From Cytidiella melzeri (lineage: Eukaryota > Basidiomycota > Agaricomycetes > Polyporales > Irpicaceae), in NCBI GenBank assembly GCA_022592445.1, contig JABYQR010000168.1:1-64000 (forward strand): a stretch of 64,000 nucleotides of DNA, in the 5' to 3' direction. The position numbers and the translations under genes are program-made. Position 1 is the stretch's first letter. Every line of letters begins with the position of its first letter. Positions 21,808 through 33,590 of the stretch are shown here, piece after piece. The notes below the pieces were generated by a model, which was not told the DNA's origin, ran no database searches, and was given only the letters and a program-made list of their open reading frames with translations.

Positions 21808-22190
21808 ATGACCCAGTCCCAAGACTAGACTTGTTCTAGCTTGTCTTAATAGACTTTTCAGAAGGTTCTAAGAACTATGGCATCATCTACTGGAATGTTC
21901 TACACTATGACATCATAGTTCCAGCATGTTTCACAAGGTTTCAGAGAGTTCTATCATGTGATACACAGATAAGGAAAGGAGCGCATCAGCACATCAGAGA
22001 CAGAGGGCGCATCAGCACATCAATGGCAGAGTGCACATCATTTGATAGGCGCTGAAATAAGCACCGGGATAAGTGCTGGATAAGTGCTGGATAAGCACCT
22101 AACTAGACGCCGGATAAGCACTGGATAAGCACTTAAATAATCCCATCAATACTGTTGCCTGTTAAGGCAAGTCTTGTTAAAACATTGAAA
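21808..22190. other. Spacer with short GGATAAGTGCT-type repeats
   Basis: No gene. Between about 22050 and 22135 the motif GGATAAG(T/C)(G/A)C recurs several times in direct and near-inverted form, a small satellite-like patch. The rest is featureless. Confidence 0.45.
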
Positions 22191-23134
22191 ATCTGTGACA
22201 CTATCCCTTGCAACCTGTGTCTACTTTCCCAGCAGATCTGCCCGCCAAGCCTTCTGAACCTTCTGAATGTTCTGCCTCAAAATCACCCTTGCCAGTGTCA
22301 TCCATTGCTTCTGTAGCGGACTTGCTTGACAATTGCTTGTATTGCAACACACAGAGCAATTACCCCATACCATTGTGTTCTGGCCCCTTCATTCCACTTG
22401 ACTGTGACCTTCCGCCTGCGCCACATCCTGACACCTGGCTTTTTCCCAACTTTGTAGGCAAAAAATATGAGTGCAAGCATGTACAGCTCAATCTCATTGG
22501 CACCCCTAACATTGTTGTTGGTCACACCTTTGCCTGCAACACCCATTGCCACTCAGGAGGAGTTGTTCTCCACTATTGCACTGACAACTTGTCTGCCAAC
22601 TCCAACTGAGGCCAACCTAGTCTAAATGCCCTTCGTGTTTTGTGTTCCAGTATAGTTACTCCTCTGTGTTTTGTTTGGTCTCATTGTGCTTCACTACATT
22701 ATTCTGCTGTGTTACTGTGTCTGTGTTTCATCTTCAACATGTTGAGCTTACTGTATTCTACTTTGACTGCAACTGTGTTTTGTGTTCCTGACCTGTATTG
22801 CGTTTGTGACTCATGGCACATATCCTACGACGCGCATTTTAACCGTTTGTGTGTTCACTTCATGTTTGTGTTTAGCCTTTTATATCTTTGCCGTGTTTCT
22901 CCTTTTGCTCACAATACACATAGCACTTTGCCCCCCTAGCTCAAACATTTCATAAGACACTCACTTTACAACCTTGTCACCTTTTGTTGCACAGGTTAAC
23001 TAGGACTCTAAGACCACCTTGCAAACTATAAAACACCTTTGCGTGCTCACACCCTTACATTCCTATTGCCACTTTGTGGTGGGTTGTGTTGTTTTTAGGG
23101 TTGTTGTTTGTTTCAGAGCGTGTCTCAGTGTCTC
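22191..23134 (+). mobile_element. W2: truncated, CpG-depleted relative of W1
   Basis: Aligns by eye with W1 (reverse complement) from the middle of the small gene to the 3' end. Shared landmarks are the tail with CTGTGTTACTGTGT (W1: CTGCGTTACTGCGT), AACTAGGACTCT, CATTCCTATTGCCACTT and the terminus GTCTCAGTGTC near 23133. Differences are dominated by CG in W1 against TG or CA in W2. The 5' part, including the ATG, is missing. Confidence 0.8.
22208..22609 (+). pseudogene. W-family small protein gene, 5'-truncated copy
   Basis: About 133 codons remain open without an ATG. Matches to the W1 protein include SSIASVADLLDNCLYC, SGPFIPLDC and NIVVGHTFACNTH. Keeping the frame open through heavy CpG decay is notable. 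It ends at TGA 22607-22609. Probably non-functional because the start and promoter are gone. Confidence 0.65.
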
Positions 23135-23751
23135 ATTGGTACCATCAAATTTACTTGGTTCTAAGAGACTCAACTGGAACAGCTGTTCATTTGATTGTGC
23201 ACATGATAGCTTGTTTACTACACTTATCAATATCAAGATTGAGGATGGTGATGGATGGACAAAGGCAACAACAACAGGCAATAATCACTTGACATTATTT
23301 TGTGATGTCTTGAGTAGTCTGAAGTTGAGAATAATGCTGTAGAAGATGGTATAACCATCAATCAGACCACCTGCATCAGGATCAACAACACATATTCTTC
23401 ACAGATGCAACACGTAACAATATAAGAGAACTTTGTGAGTATATGCATTTCCCAGTTGAACATGTGAAAGTATCATACTGTAGCAAATGTAAACGTGAAA
23501 TTACATCAGTGCCATATGCTAGATCTACTATATGGTGCTGTACAAAGAATAGCTAGAAAAATGAAGACAAGCAGATTGGCTCATGTAATGCACAAACCAT
23601 TTCCAACTGGATGGATGCTCTAATGCACGTCAAATCAAAGAAAAATTGCACTACATGTTACACAAATATGGAACTACTGCATTGGTATCAAAGTGCACCT
23701 TTTTTCATAGCAGTAATACTAGATGGTGGTATTGTATTCAGGTTTGAACAT
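23135..23751. other. Unassigned decayed DNA before Y2
   Basis: No frame longer than about 70 codons and no motif. Fragments of TG-rich sequence resemble old transposon DNA. Nothing I can name. Confidence 0.4.
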
Positions 23752-24451
23752 TGATATGCCCAGGAACTGCTGAACATGCAACAAGCTCAAACGAGGACCT
23801 TCCCGCAAACAAGCAGAGCTCCTTGTCACTTGGGAGCCCTTGCAAGCCATCTCGAGGATTGGGCAAGAGTCAGTTCTACAGCTTGCGTCTCGAGCTTGTC
23901 TATGGCTTAACCCTTGTGCCTTGTTTGGGCACTCAAGCTTGTGCTCCCTCGAGTTGTGGTTTGAATCCTTGCGCAAGTTCTCGTCTGTGTTCTCTCGCAG
24001 GTTTTTGGGCAGCCTCGAGCACACTGGCACTTTCCCTTGCCATCCTTGGTTTCTTTGCGGCCCCCTTACTCACTCACTCCCTCGGCTCCCACAGCTCTTC
24101 TCATTCATGGGGGGACCTCAAGCAGCCTCCCTCTCTCTCTCTTCATCAATCCCCTCAATCTCATAACTACAAGGATTTGTTTCCATTGCACTGCCTCCTG
24201 CTCTCTTGTGTGACCTCAAGTCACCAAGCCTTTGTTTAATTGGATGCTTGTGGTTTAGCCGCACAGGAAACAGTGTGCTCCTCATCCTTGTGACAGGTTT
24301 TGTGTTTGCCTCTCATTTCGTCTCACACTGCCCTCTCTCACTGCCTTGTTCTCAAGCAGACCTTTGATTTGATATGGACTTTTTTGCAGTATTATTTATA
24401 CACAGCATGTTTGTACCTTGAGTAGCTCAGAATACAACACCCCCCGTGTTT

Positions 24452-24478
24452 CCCCCCCCCCCCCCCCCCCCCCCCCCC
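24452..24478 (+). repeat. Poly-C run of 27 bases
   Basis: A pure C tract inside Y2, at the place where Y1 has a much shorter, mixed sequence (near 16597). Such a run is prone to polymerase slippage, so its exact length in the assembly is doubtful. Confidence 0.9.
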
Positions 24479-24987
24479 GAGTTTTGCCTCTGCAAGCCTT
24501 GCATCTTGCATCTCAAGCCTGCTTGCTCCTTGCATCTCGTGTCTCGAGCCTGCTTGATCCATACATCTTGCGTCTCAAGCCTACTTGCCGTGCATATATC
24601 TCATTTGTGTTGCATTCTCGAGCCCTCTTGTGTTTCTCACTGTGTTTATTCTACTGTGTTATCTCACTGTGTTGCATTCCTCTTCCACTGTGTTCTCCTT
24701 TCAAGCCATTGTTCACCTTCTCTTGGCCACTGTATTTATATTGTGTTCCTTTCACTGCCTTGCATTTGAAAACCACATTTCTCTTTCACCCGGAAACTGA
24801 GATTTGCTGTGTTCTCTCCTTTCCTCTCATCCCTCGCAAGTTTTTTCATTGTCTCACTCAACTTTCGAGTTCTTCCCACCATTACCCTCTTGGGTTCTTT
24901 ACCTCATGCCTTGTAGGCCACTTGGTGTGCATCACTGTCATTTTTTGTACTTCCATACATACCCGATCCTCTCCTCTTGCCCCTAGT

Positions 24988-27188
24988 TACAATTCCTGAA
25001 GAATGAAGAAGAATTGTTCCAGTGTGCTCCAGCACATCGATGCCTTTTCAGATGTGAGCTTTTTGTCCCCCAAAGTGTGGGAATTTGATGGCAGAATACA
25101 GACAGTAACAGTATCAATAACAAAACAATGAATACAGCTGATGGCATCACACTGGCCTTGTTATCAGTCCCTTATAACTTTGTATCAGATCACTGTTGCA
25201 ATCAAAATCCAGTTTTTGATTTTTACAGACTGCATACGGGTAGAAATATGTACATATAACACACCATTGGATAGCCCAATTTTGTGGCAACATCCTTGTA
25301 CAAATATATTGTCAATTGAAGTGGGATAGAGCGAGTTATGGCCAGTCTACTGAAAAAAAGTCATCCAGACTCAGATTCAAGCTCCAGTCCTGCTGGCAAA
25401 TGATGTCAAATTCTGGTCAGGTACATGTGCAGCAATCTACAGACATTGCTTGCTCTCTGAACAAGGAATACAATTAACAGACATGCCATAAATAGTATTG
25501 GCTCTGAGCAAGAATTACCAGTACTTTGGAAGCTAACTACAAATTGTCAATCTCTACATTCTTGGACAATGTAAATTTGTGACTGCATTAGTAGTGAGTA
25601 CTGTATCTGATTGTTTCACAAAGTTGTACAACCATTGGTTGGTCTCTAAGCAGGAGTTACAATCAGAACACAGCCTGTGGCAGTTCCAATGGTGGTGAGG
25701 CAGTTCAGACATCAACAGTACATGGTTGCATCAGCAGCAAGCACTGCATTGGATTGTTGCACAAAGTTCACAACCATTAGTTGCTCTCTAGGGAGAAGTT
25801 AAAGTCAGAACATAGCCTGTGGCAGTTCTAATGGGGCTGACACAGTTCAGACATCAACAGGATGCGGTTGCATCACCATAGAGCACTGCCTTTGATTCTT
25901 CCATACAGTTTAACCACCAGTTGCTCTATAAGCAGGAGTTACAATCAGAACACAGCCTGTGGCAGCTCTGATGGGGGTGAGGCAACGCAGACATCAGCTG
26001 GGTGTGGTTTCATCAGCAGCCAGCGCTGCATTCAATTGGTCCACAAAGTTTCACAACCAATACTTTTTAAACAGGAATTACAACTGTAGCAATTCCAACT
26101 GGTTGCATCGGCAGCAAGCACTGCATCGGATTGTTCCACAAAGTTTTACAACCATGAGTTGCTCTTCAAGGAGGAGTTACATTCAGAACTCAGCCTGTGG
26201 CAGTTCTAGTGGGGCTGATGCAGTTCAGACATCAACAGGCCATAGTTGCATCACCAATGCACCATAGAGCACTGCCTTTGATTCTTTCACACAGTTTGAC
26301 AACCACTAGTGGCTCTATAAGCAGGAGTTACAATCAGAACCCAGCCTGTGGCAGCTCCAATGGGGGTGAGGCAGTGCAGACATCAACAGGACACATGTAA
26401 CATGTTCTGGGAGTTTATCTAACCTAATGAGACACCCTCAAGCCCTTCATTCTTGAAGCAAGTAATTTTATGGCATCAGTGTTCAACACTGCACAAGATT
26501 AATGACAAGATAGATGAAGCCCATTGCTACGATTGGTGACTACCTTCATCAATGCATGGCTTCTTTTTTTCCCGCAACCAAAATTATCAATTGTAGTACA
26601 GTCACTTTATCCTAGATCAAGTTGCCTATCAAAGATATCACCAATAGCAAATGCCCCTAATACAGTCAATATTCATGACCAGATGGCTTGGCAAGGTCCT
26701 TACCAGGAACAGAGCTGTTTACTGAGGTTCTTTTTGGTAACAAAGTTACAGGTGCAATCAACTATTTCACACTATATGATTTATTCAATTTACTATCAAT
26801 CACATAATCACTTGTAACACTGCTCCTGAAGTTTACCACATTTTATCTAGATTATTTAACATAGTTCAACACCATTAAGAAGAAGACACATGTCAAACAA
26901 TCTTTATCTCCATGCTCTACTCCACAAATTTGCTTTAATTCTGTACTCACACCCATTGTTGCACTTCAAACAATACAGCACAGTCCCTCTTCTTTCATGA
27001 ATGATTGTGTGCTCCGGTGAAGACAAACTACCAACTTACTATACATTACTCATTGAAGAAGCTATTCCCAACAAAATTACTTGTTCAGGCTGCTACCAGC
27101 ACCAAGTTTACTTACAAATCTGGCTCAAAAAGTAATATTTCATTCAATCTTCAGGAATTGTACTTGCCGCTTGCCGGCCTTGCTAATG
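24988..27188 (+). mobile_element. Z1: 2.2-kb non-coding element with internal tandem repeats
   Basis: Flanked by CTAGT on both sides (24983-24987 and 27189-27193), at a point where Y1 is continuous. The left end is TACAATTCCTGAAGA. The inverse, TCTTCAGGAATTGTA, lies about 33 bp from the right end, followed by a tail rich in CTTGCCG. Inverted copy Z2 lies at 27641-29877 and a diverged copy Z3 at 31480-33075. No protein-coding frame was recognised, so it is probably non-autonomous. Confidence 0.78.
25640..26400 (+). repeat. Internal tandem repeat of Z1, about six units of roughly 105-150 bp
   Basis: Units share GCAGGAGTTACAATCAGAAC, CAGCCTGTGGCAG, CAGTTCAGACATCAACAGG and GCACTGC. Starts of the GGAGTTAC-type motif fall near 25651, 25793, 25933, 26068, 26172 and 26322, so most steps are about 140 bp. 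The same array stands inverted in Z2 at about 28420-29250. Confidence 0.8.
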
Positions 27189-27417
27189 CTAGTTGTTGTG
27201 CAGCCCCTACCTACTACTTGCACTCCTTGTGCCTTGTTGCTTCACGCTGCATCTCCTTGCTTCTTGCTGCATTGCATCACCTCTTCTTTGTGTTCAGGTG
27301 CAGCCTAGGACTCTTGGGCCCACTCGCATCACATCACATAATCACTCTGCCCCTGTTACTACTCACACATGTGACATGGATAGTCCAACAGAGACCATAT
27401 TTTTCCAAAATAGTCAC

Positions 27418-30410
27418 TGTCGTGGATGGCCCGACTAGCCCTTAATTTTCGCAATTTACCTCTTGTTTTTATCTGTAAAACTCCAGACTGCAACCCAGTT
27501 GCAACCTTCTCTGCATAAACTCCTTTGCACGTCTATTAAGCGCCCGTATCACGTGGCTGAGACGCTCCACACAGTCACATTACTTGCTACTACGTCACAC
27601 TGGCATGTGACTTAGCTTAAGTAAGACCACATGGCTACAGATAGTGTTAGCAAGGGCCGGCAAGCGGCAAGTACAATTCCTGAAGATTGAATGAAATATT
27701 ACTTTTTGAGCCAAATTTGTAAGTAAACTTGGTGCTGGTAGCAGCCTGAACAAGTAATTTTGTTGGGAATAGCTTCTGCAATGAGTAATGTATAGTAAGT
27801 TGGTGGTTTGTCTTCACTGGAGCACACAATCATTCATGAAAGAAGAGGGACTGTGATGTATTGTTTGAAGTGCAACAATGGGTGTGAGTACAGAATTAAA
27901 ACATGTACAAGTTTGTGGAGTAGAGCATGGAGATAAGGATTGTTTGACATGCGTCTTCTTCTTGATGGTCTTGAACTATGTCAAATATTCTAGATACAAT
28001 TTGGTAAACTGCAGGAGCAGGGTTGCAAGTGATTATGTTATTGATAGCAAATTGAATAAATCATACAGCATGAAATAGTTAATTGCACCTGTGACTTTGT
28101 TACCAAAAGGAACCTCCTGAGTAAACAACTCTGTTGCTGGTAAGGACCTTGCCAAGCCATCTAATCATGAATATTGACTGTATTACGGGCATTTCTATTG
28201 GGGACACCATTGATAGGCAACTTGATCTGGGATAAAGTGACTGTACTACAAATGATAAGTTTGGTTGCAGGAAAACAAGCCATACATTGATGAGGGTAGT
28301 CACCAATGGTGGTAGGGGGCTTCATATATCTTATCATGAATCTTGTGCAGTGTTCACTGCTGATGACAGAAAATTGCTTGCTTAAGAAATGAAGGGCTTA
28401 ATATCCTGTTGAGGTGTGAACTGCCTCATCTCCATTGAACTGCCACAGGCTGTGTTCTGATTGTAACTCCTGCTTATAGAGCCACTAGTGGTTGTGAAAC
28501 TGTGTGAAAGAATTAAAGGCAGTGCTCTGAGGTGATGCAACCGTGTCCTGTTGATGTCTGAACTGCCTCAGCCCCACTAGAACTGCCTGATGTCTGAACT
28601 GCCTCATCTCCATTGAAACTGCCACAGGCTGTGTTCTGATTGTAACTCCTGCTTATAAAGCAACTAGTGGTTGTGAAACTTTGTCAAACAATCAAATGCA
28701 GTGCTTGCTGCTGATGCAACTATGTGTTGATGTCTGAACTGCCTCAGCCCCACTAGAACTGCCACAGGCTGTGCTCTGACTGTAACTCCTCCTTAGAGGG
28801 CAACTAATGGTTGTGAAATTTTGTGGACCAATTGAATGCAGCGCTGGCTGCTGATGAAACCATGTCTAGCTGATGTCTGCATTGATTCACCCCCATCAGA
28901 GCTGCAACAGGCTATGTTCTGATTGTAACTCCTACTTATAGAGCAACTGGTGGTTGTGAAACTGTATGAAAGAATCAAAGGCAGTGCTCTATTGTGATGC
29001 AACCACGGCCTGTTGATGTCTGGACTGCCTCAGCCCCATCAGAACTGCCACAGGCTAAGTTCTGATTTTAACCCCTCCTTAGAGAGCAACTAATGGTTGT
29101 AAAACTTTGTGCAACAATCCAATGCAGTGCTTGCTGCTGATGCAACCATGTACTGTTGATGTCTGAACTGCCTCACCCCATTGGAACTGCCACAGGCTGT
29201 GTTCTGATTGTAACTCCTGCTTAGAGAGCAACTAACAGTTGTAAAACTTTGTGAAACAATCAGATACAGTACTCACCACTAATGCAGCCATAAATTTACA
29301 TTGTCCAAGAATGTAGGGATTGAGAATTTCTAGTGAGCTTTCAAAGTACTGGTAACTCTTGCTCAGAGCCAACACTATGTGTGGCATGTCTTCGAATTGT
29401 ATTCCTTGTTCAGAGAGCAAGCAATGTCTGTAGACTGCTGCACATGTACCTGACCAGAATTTGATATCATAGCAAGAGTGCAGTTTGAATCTGAGTCTGA
29501 GTGACCTTTTTCAGTAGACAGGTCATAACTTGCTCAATTTCACTTCAATTGACAGGATGTTTGTACCAAGATGTTGCCACAAGATAGAGCTATCCAATGG
29601 TGTATAATATGTACAGATTTGTACCCATGTGCAGTCTGTAAAAATTAAAAACTGCAATTTTGATTGCAAAAGTGATCTGATAGAAAGTTATAAAGGACTG
29701 ATAACAAGGCCAGTGTGATGCCGTCGGCTGTATTCATTGTTTTGTTATGGACACTGTTAATTTCTGTATTCTGCCATCAGATTCCCACAGTTTGGGGGAC
29801 AACAAGGTCACATCTGAAAAGGCATCAATGTGCTGGAGCACACTGGAACAATTCTTCTTCATTCTTCAGGAATTGTAACACATGGCTCAGCCCATAGCTA
29901 GGGTTTGACGTCATAGATACCGTTCACATGGACTCCTTTTGTTCTTTCCCTATTGTTCTCTTTAAGGAAGGATGTTCTCACAGGTGTGGGAATGGAATAC
30001 AATAGTTGGTCTCCTTTTAGATAGATTCTCTCACGAGTAGAGTTCTTGGCAAGGTGTAGACAATAGCTATTGTTCTCCTTTAGGTAGTTCTTTTGTTCTT
30101 TGTTCACACAGCTTCTTGCAAAGCCTGCCCTCAACATGGTCTGTGCGCAGGTCCCTAAAGTCTATATAAGCAGCTACATGTATGCTCCTAGCCCCCATCT
30201 TGACCTCTTGGTCTTTACTGGGCTAGGTAAGCCAACCCCCTCTTGTACTACATATTGGGTAGTATCAATTCTAACTTGGTCTTTACTGGGCTAGCTTTCT
30301 GAATAAGTTTGATAGCTGGTGAACGCATTGTGCTTCACGCCTGCCACCACCTCCTCCTCGTCATCCACATTGTGTCCCTGTTTGTCACGTCGAGCCCTGT
30401 CTCTGTGTCA
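27418..30410 (+). repeat. G-family solo LTR inside V1, itself split by Z2
   Basis: Parts 27418-27640 and 29878-30410 join to one G LTR of about 756 bp. The perfect duplication GTCAC stands at 27413-27417 and 30411-30415. The join across Z2 falls in the GGCTACA-ACACATGG stretch that is continuous in the other G copies. Confidence 0.9.
27641..29877 (-). mobile_element. Z2: inverted copy of Z1
   Basis: About 2.2 kb, in reverse orientation relative to Z1 and highly similar along its whole length, including the tandem array (about 28420-29250) and both terminal motifs. It interrupts a G solo LTR. With Z1 it forms a palindromic pair with about 450 bp between. A clean duplication was not found, so the ends are approximate. 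Confidence 0.82.
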
Positions 30411-30926
30411 GTCACAAGTTTACAGCAGTAGGCGCCTATCTAGAGTGCTTGTTTTCTGGCTAGAAGTGTTACCAGACCTAACCCTAACCCGGGTCACGTG
30501 ACATCCTGCCTTATTTATCAATAGTCCAGACCCAAACCCTAGACTCAATCTGGAGTGGTTCCAGATCAACCTAGGCCATTGTTCTATTGTTCCCCTTCCA
30601 TTGTTAGGGATTTCCCAGGGATTCCTTCCGTTCTTGTTATCCTATTGTCTTCCGTCTATTGTCTTTTGTCTATTGTTAGGGATTCCCCAGGGATTCCCCC
30701 AGTTTCTATTGTCCTATTGTTCCTGTTCTATTGTTCTATTGTTCTATTGTTCTAGCTCTATTGTTCTATGTACCCTGGCCCCTGATTGTTACCCTGGTCC
30801 TTTATTGTTCTATTGTTACTCCAGCCCCACAGTTACTCCAGTCCGTAGTGTGGGAACTTGTGCACAGACCATCCAGACACAGTATATATAGTAGACCTTA
30901 CTCTCCCTAGCTCTGCATCTTGACCT

Positions 30927-31007
30927 CTCTGTCATTTGCACTGCTAGGTGAGTTACTGCATGTAGCATAGCATCATACCTTTTTAACTCTGTCATTTGCA
31001 GTGCTAG
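30927..31007 (+). other. V-family leader intron candidate with 20-nt direct repeats at both boundaries
   Basis: CTCTGTCATTTGCACTGCTAG stands first at 30927-30947, followed directly by GTGAGTT, and again (one change) at 30987-31007. Read as splicing, the intron is 30948-31007 (60 nt) and its acceptor end copies the upstream exon end. V2 has the same structure on the minus strand (intron 34569-34509). Confidence 0.5.
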
Positions 31008-31479
31008 TATCCAGCCTCTGTGCCTGCTTGCCTGCTTATCATTGACTTTGACCTCATTGTCGTTGTTGGAGATCCCTTTCCACTTTTATCCCACATCTAC
31101 TCCACCCTTGTTTAGGATTTATCAGTCTATCAGCAGTTGCTCCGCAACAACACGTGATTACCTTCCTTGAGGTCTAGTGTGCTTATGCTTGGTCCCTCTG
31201 TGTCCAGGGAGTGTATTAGTGCTTCAACGTAAAATGCAGATCATTAGATTTGAATTTGAACTTATGTGGGATTATTTACAATGGTGATAGCCATTTCACT
31301 TGCAAAATTATTGATAACAATGATCATATATCATTTTGTGATTGGATACATACTGGTAGACATACCAAATACAAGTATGGAAAATGTTCAGTTGCATGAT
31401 ATATATGCTCTACCAATTAAACACTACCTATATTCAAGATGAACAACGCATTTATACCATGAAGTCTGGGACTTCAGAA

Positions 31480-33075
31480 CTTGTATCTTGCCACTTGCTG
31501 GCCCTACTCCCGCAAGAGTGTATAGGTGTGCACTTCCTGGGGAAAACAGGTGTCAATGAAGAAGGATTGTTGCAGTGTTCACCAGCACATTGATGCTTTG
31601 TCAGATGTGGCCCTCTTGGCCCCCAAAGTGTGGGAATTTGATTATACATACCAACAGCAGCAGTTCTAATATCAAATCAATGAATACAGTCAATGGCATT
31701 AGCCTTGCTTTGTTATCATTCCTTGAAATCTGTATCTGATCACTTTTTGATTTTTTACAGGCTGCACATGGGCCCGAATATATGTAAGTGATCTGAACTC
31801 CAATGTCATAATTGTTATGCCAGTTTAATGAGATATTATCTCAGTCTTATAGAAGTATATATGCTGTTCCAAGCACTGTGCTAACCCGTGCCAGGGTTAC
31901 AATATACACTAAGTATAATTCACTGGATAGCTCTACCTTGCCCCAACATCCTGGTACAAACTAATTGTCAATTGGTGTAGAATTGAGCAGATTATAACCA
32001 TTAAGCAAAAAATGTTGCCCAGACTCAGATTATAACTCCACTCTTGTACTTCTTGTTGGCACATATATAAGATGATGTCAAATCTCGGCACAGTGATCAA
32101 ATTTGTTGCAGACATGTACAGGAATCTACAAACATTGATTTGAGAAAGAATTACCATCAGAACACAGCCTATTTGAGACATGTACAGCAATCCATAAACA
32201 TTAGGGTGGTTCAGAGTTTGACTGTGTCACATCTTTGTGACTATGTAATGCAACAAGTGCCCCTCAGACCGGTTCCATAGCTGGTGCTGCAAGCTGCAAG
32301 CTGCACCAACTCTGAACGACCCTATTATTTAGTCTCTAAGCAGCCATTACCCATGTTTTGTGTGCTGATTCTAACAAGACATTTCCAATCCCTATAGCAT
32401 GTAATTTTTATCTTGCATCAACAGTGGGCACTGCAATTGATTGTTTCACAAAGTGCCACAAACATTAGTTGCTTTATACAACAAGGTCACTATCAGAACA
32501 CAGGACAAGGCAGTTCAGACATCAACAGGACACATTTAACATGTTTTGGAAGTTGTTTTCAAAGATTTCTCCAACCCTTTTATTGTCAGAGTATGTAAAC
32601 CATTCCTTTCATCAGCAGTGAGTGCTAATGAGCACTGCAGCTGATGGTTGCATCAGCAGGAAACACTGCACAAGATTGATGATGATACATAAAGCCCCTT
32701 ACTACCATTGGTGACTACCTGTATCAATGTACACTTTCTTTGACTGCAACCAAAGTTTTCAATTGCAACACAGTTACTTATTTCCTTTCAGCTGCTTATC
32801 AAAGATGTCACCAATTGCTAATGCATTACCAAAGTCAATACCCATAACTAGATTACTTGGCGAGGTTATTTAACAGGAACAGAGTTGTTCATAACTCGTT
32901 TATTTGCTATCAGTAACATAATCACTCAGCAAAATAGCTATTCTATACCAATTTACTTGGTCAAGCTGCTACCAGTAGCAAAGTCACTTGATAATCTGAT
33001 TTAAAAGTACTATATCAATCCAATCTTCAGGGATTGTACTTGCCACTTCCAAGCTCTGATGATGCTAGTGTTAGC
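31480..33075 (+). mobile_element. Z3: diverged, shortened Z-family copy
   Basis: Shares with Z1 the opening CAGCACATTGATGC..., GTGTGGGAATTTGAT, parts of the tandem unit (CAGTTCAGACATCAACAGG near 32510) and the end ATCTTCAGGGATTGTACTTGCC (near 33030). The internal array is mostly lost. 31231-31479, before it, holds nothing I can name. Confidence 0.6.
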
Positions 33076-33109
33076 CTCGAGTTCCAGCTCTGCCATTGAT
33101 TCTTGCTAC

Positions 33110-33367
33110 CTAAGTGGTTGCAGGTGATTATTGGTCCAAATTTTCAAGCTGCAGTGCTTTTACACCACCATCTTCATTAATACCCTTCTTTCAGTTCTAC
33201 TCTGTGGGCTGTTTCAAATCACACATGAGGCAGAACACAAAATCAGTAAACCAGCCTAACTTTTTGTAGTAAATGCAATGAGAGCCTTATCAGACCTCAT
33301 CAATGTAGAAAATTAGGCATGGATCAAAGGGTTGTTGGTGCAAGTCACTTTTGCTATGAGCTTTCAG
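33110..33367 (+). promoter_or_regulatory. Distal upstream region of SSP1, separated by the hAT
   Basis: Aligns with 40930-41070, the upstream region of SSP2 (AGCTGCAG(T/C)GCTTT, CACCACCATCTTC, TTTCAGTTC). Its continuation lies after the hAT at 37328. The hAT therefore landed in the promoter of copy A, roughly 400 bp before the start codon. Confidence 0.65.
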
Positions 33368-33590
33368 TAAAGCATAGCACGGGTGCACCCGCGGATCAAC
33401 CTGCACCTGTACCCGCAGGTATGTGGTGCAGCAATCCTCCTACCCAGAACCACGCAGGTAAGTTAGCGCCGGGTACCTGACCCGCAGGTACAGGTACCCA
33501 CCACATACGGGTCACCCACAGGTAGAATTCTGCTTACTCATTTAGGATATACATGTGGTAGCTAGGAGCCTGTTGAACAGACAGTAATTC

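Larger units (their letters stand above)
27372..31149 (+). repeat. V1: V-family solo LTR in Y2, split by a G solo LTR
   Basis: Parts 27372-27417 and 30411-31149 join into one LTR of about 780 bp, TGACATGGATAGTCC to CGCAACA, matching V2 (34375-35129) in the opposite orientation. Flanks are ACATG (27367-27371) and ACACG (31150-31154), a duplication with one C/T difference. It carries a TATA box (CAGTATATATAG near 30880), a run of TTCTATTG repeats (about 30710-30770) and a leader-intron candidate at 30948-31007. Confidence 0.85.
23752..31230 (+). mobile_element. Y2: second copy of element Y, split by Z1 and V1
   Basis: Begins TGATATGCCC. Segments 23752-24987, 27189-27371 and about 31150-31227 are co-linear with Y1 (from 18028 down). 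It is interrupted by Z1 (24988-27188) and by V1 (27372-31149). It lacks the X2 and Copia insertions of Y1, which is how their boundaries are proven. It diverges from Y1 after about 31227, so the 3' part is lost or replaced. Confidence 0.72.

Noticed and set aside
24418..24999. 193-codon frame in Y2
   Set aside because: It runs through the poly-C tract and low-complexity CTGTGTT repeats; the homologous part of Y1 does not keep it.
25640..26400. Possible CRISPR-like array
   Set aside because: Units of 105-150 bp diverge throughout and no short identical repeat alternates with unique spacers; it is a transposon-internal minisatellite in a eukaryote.
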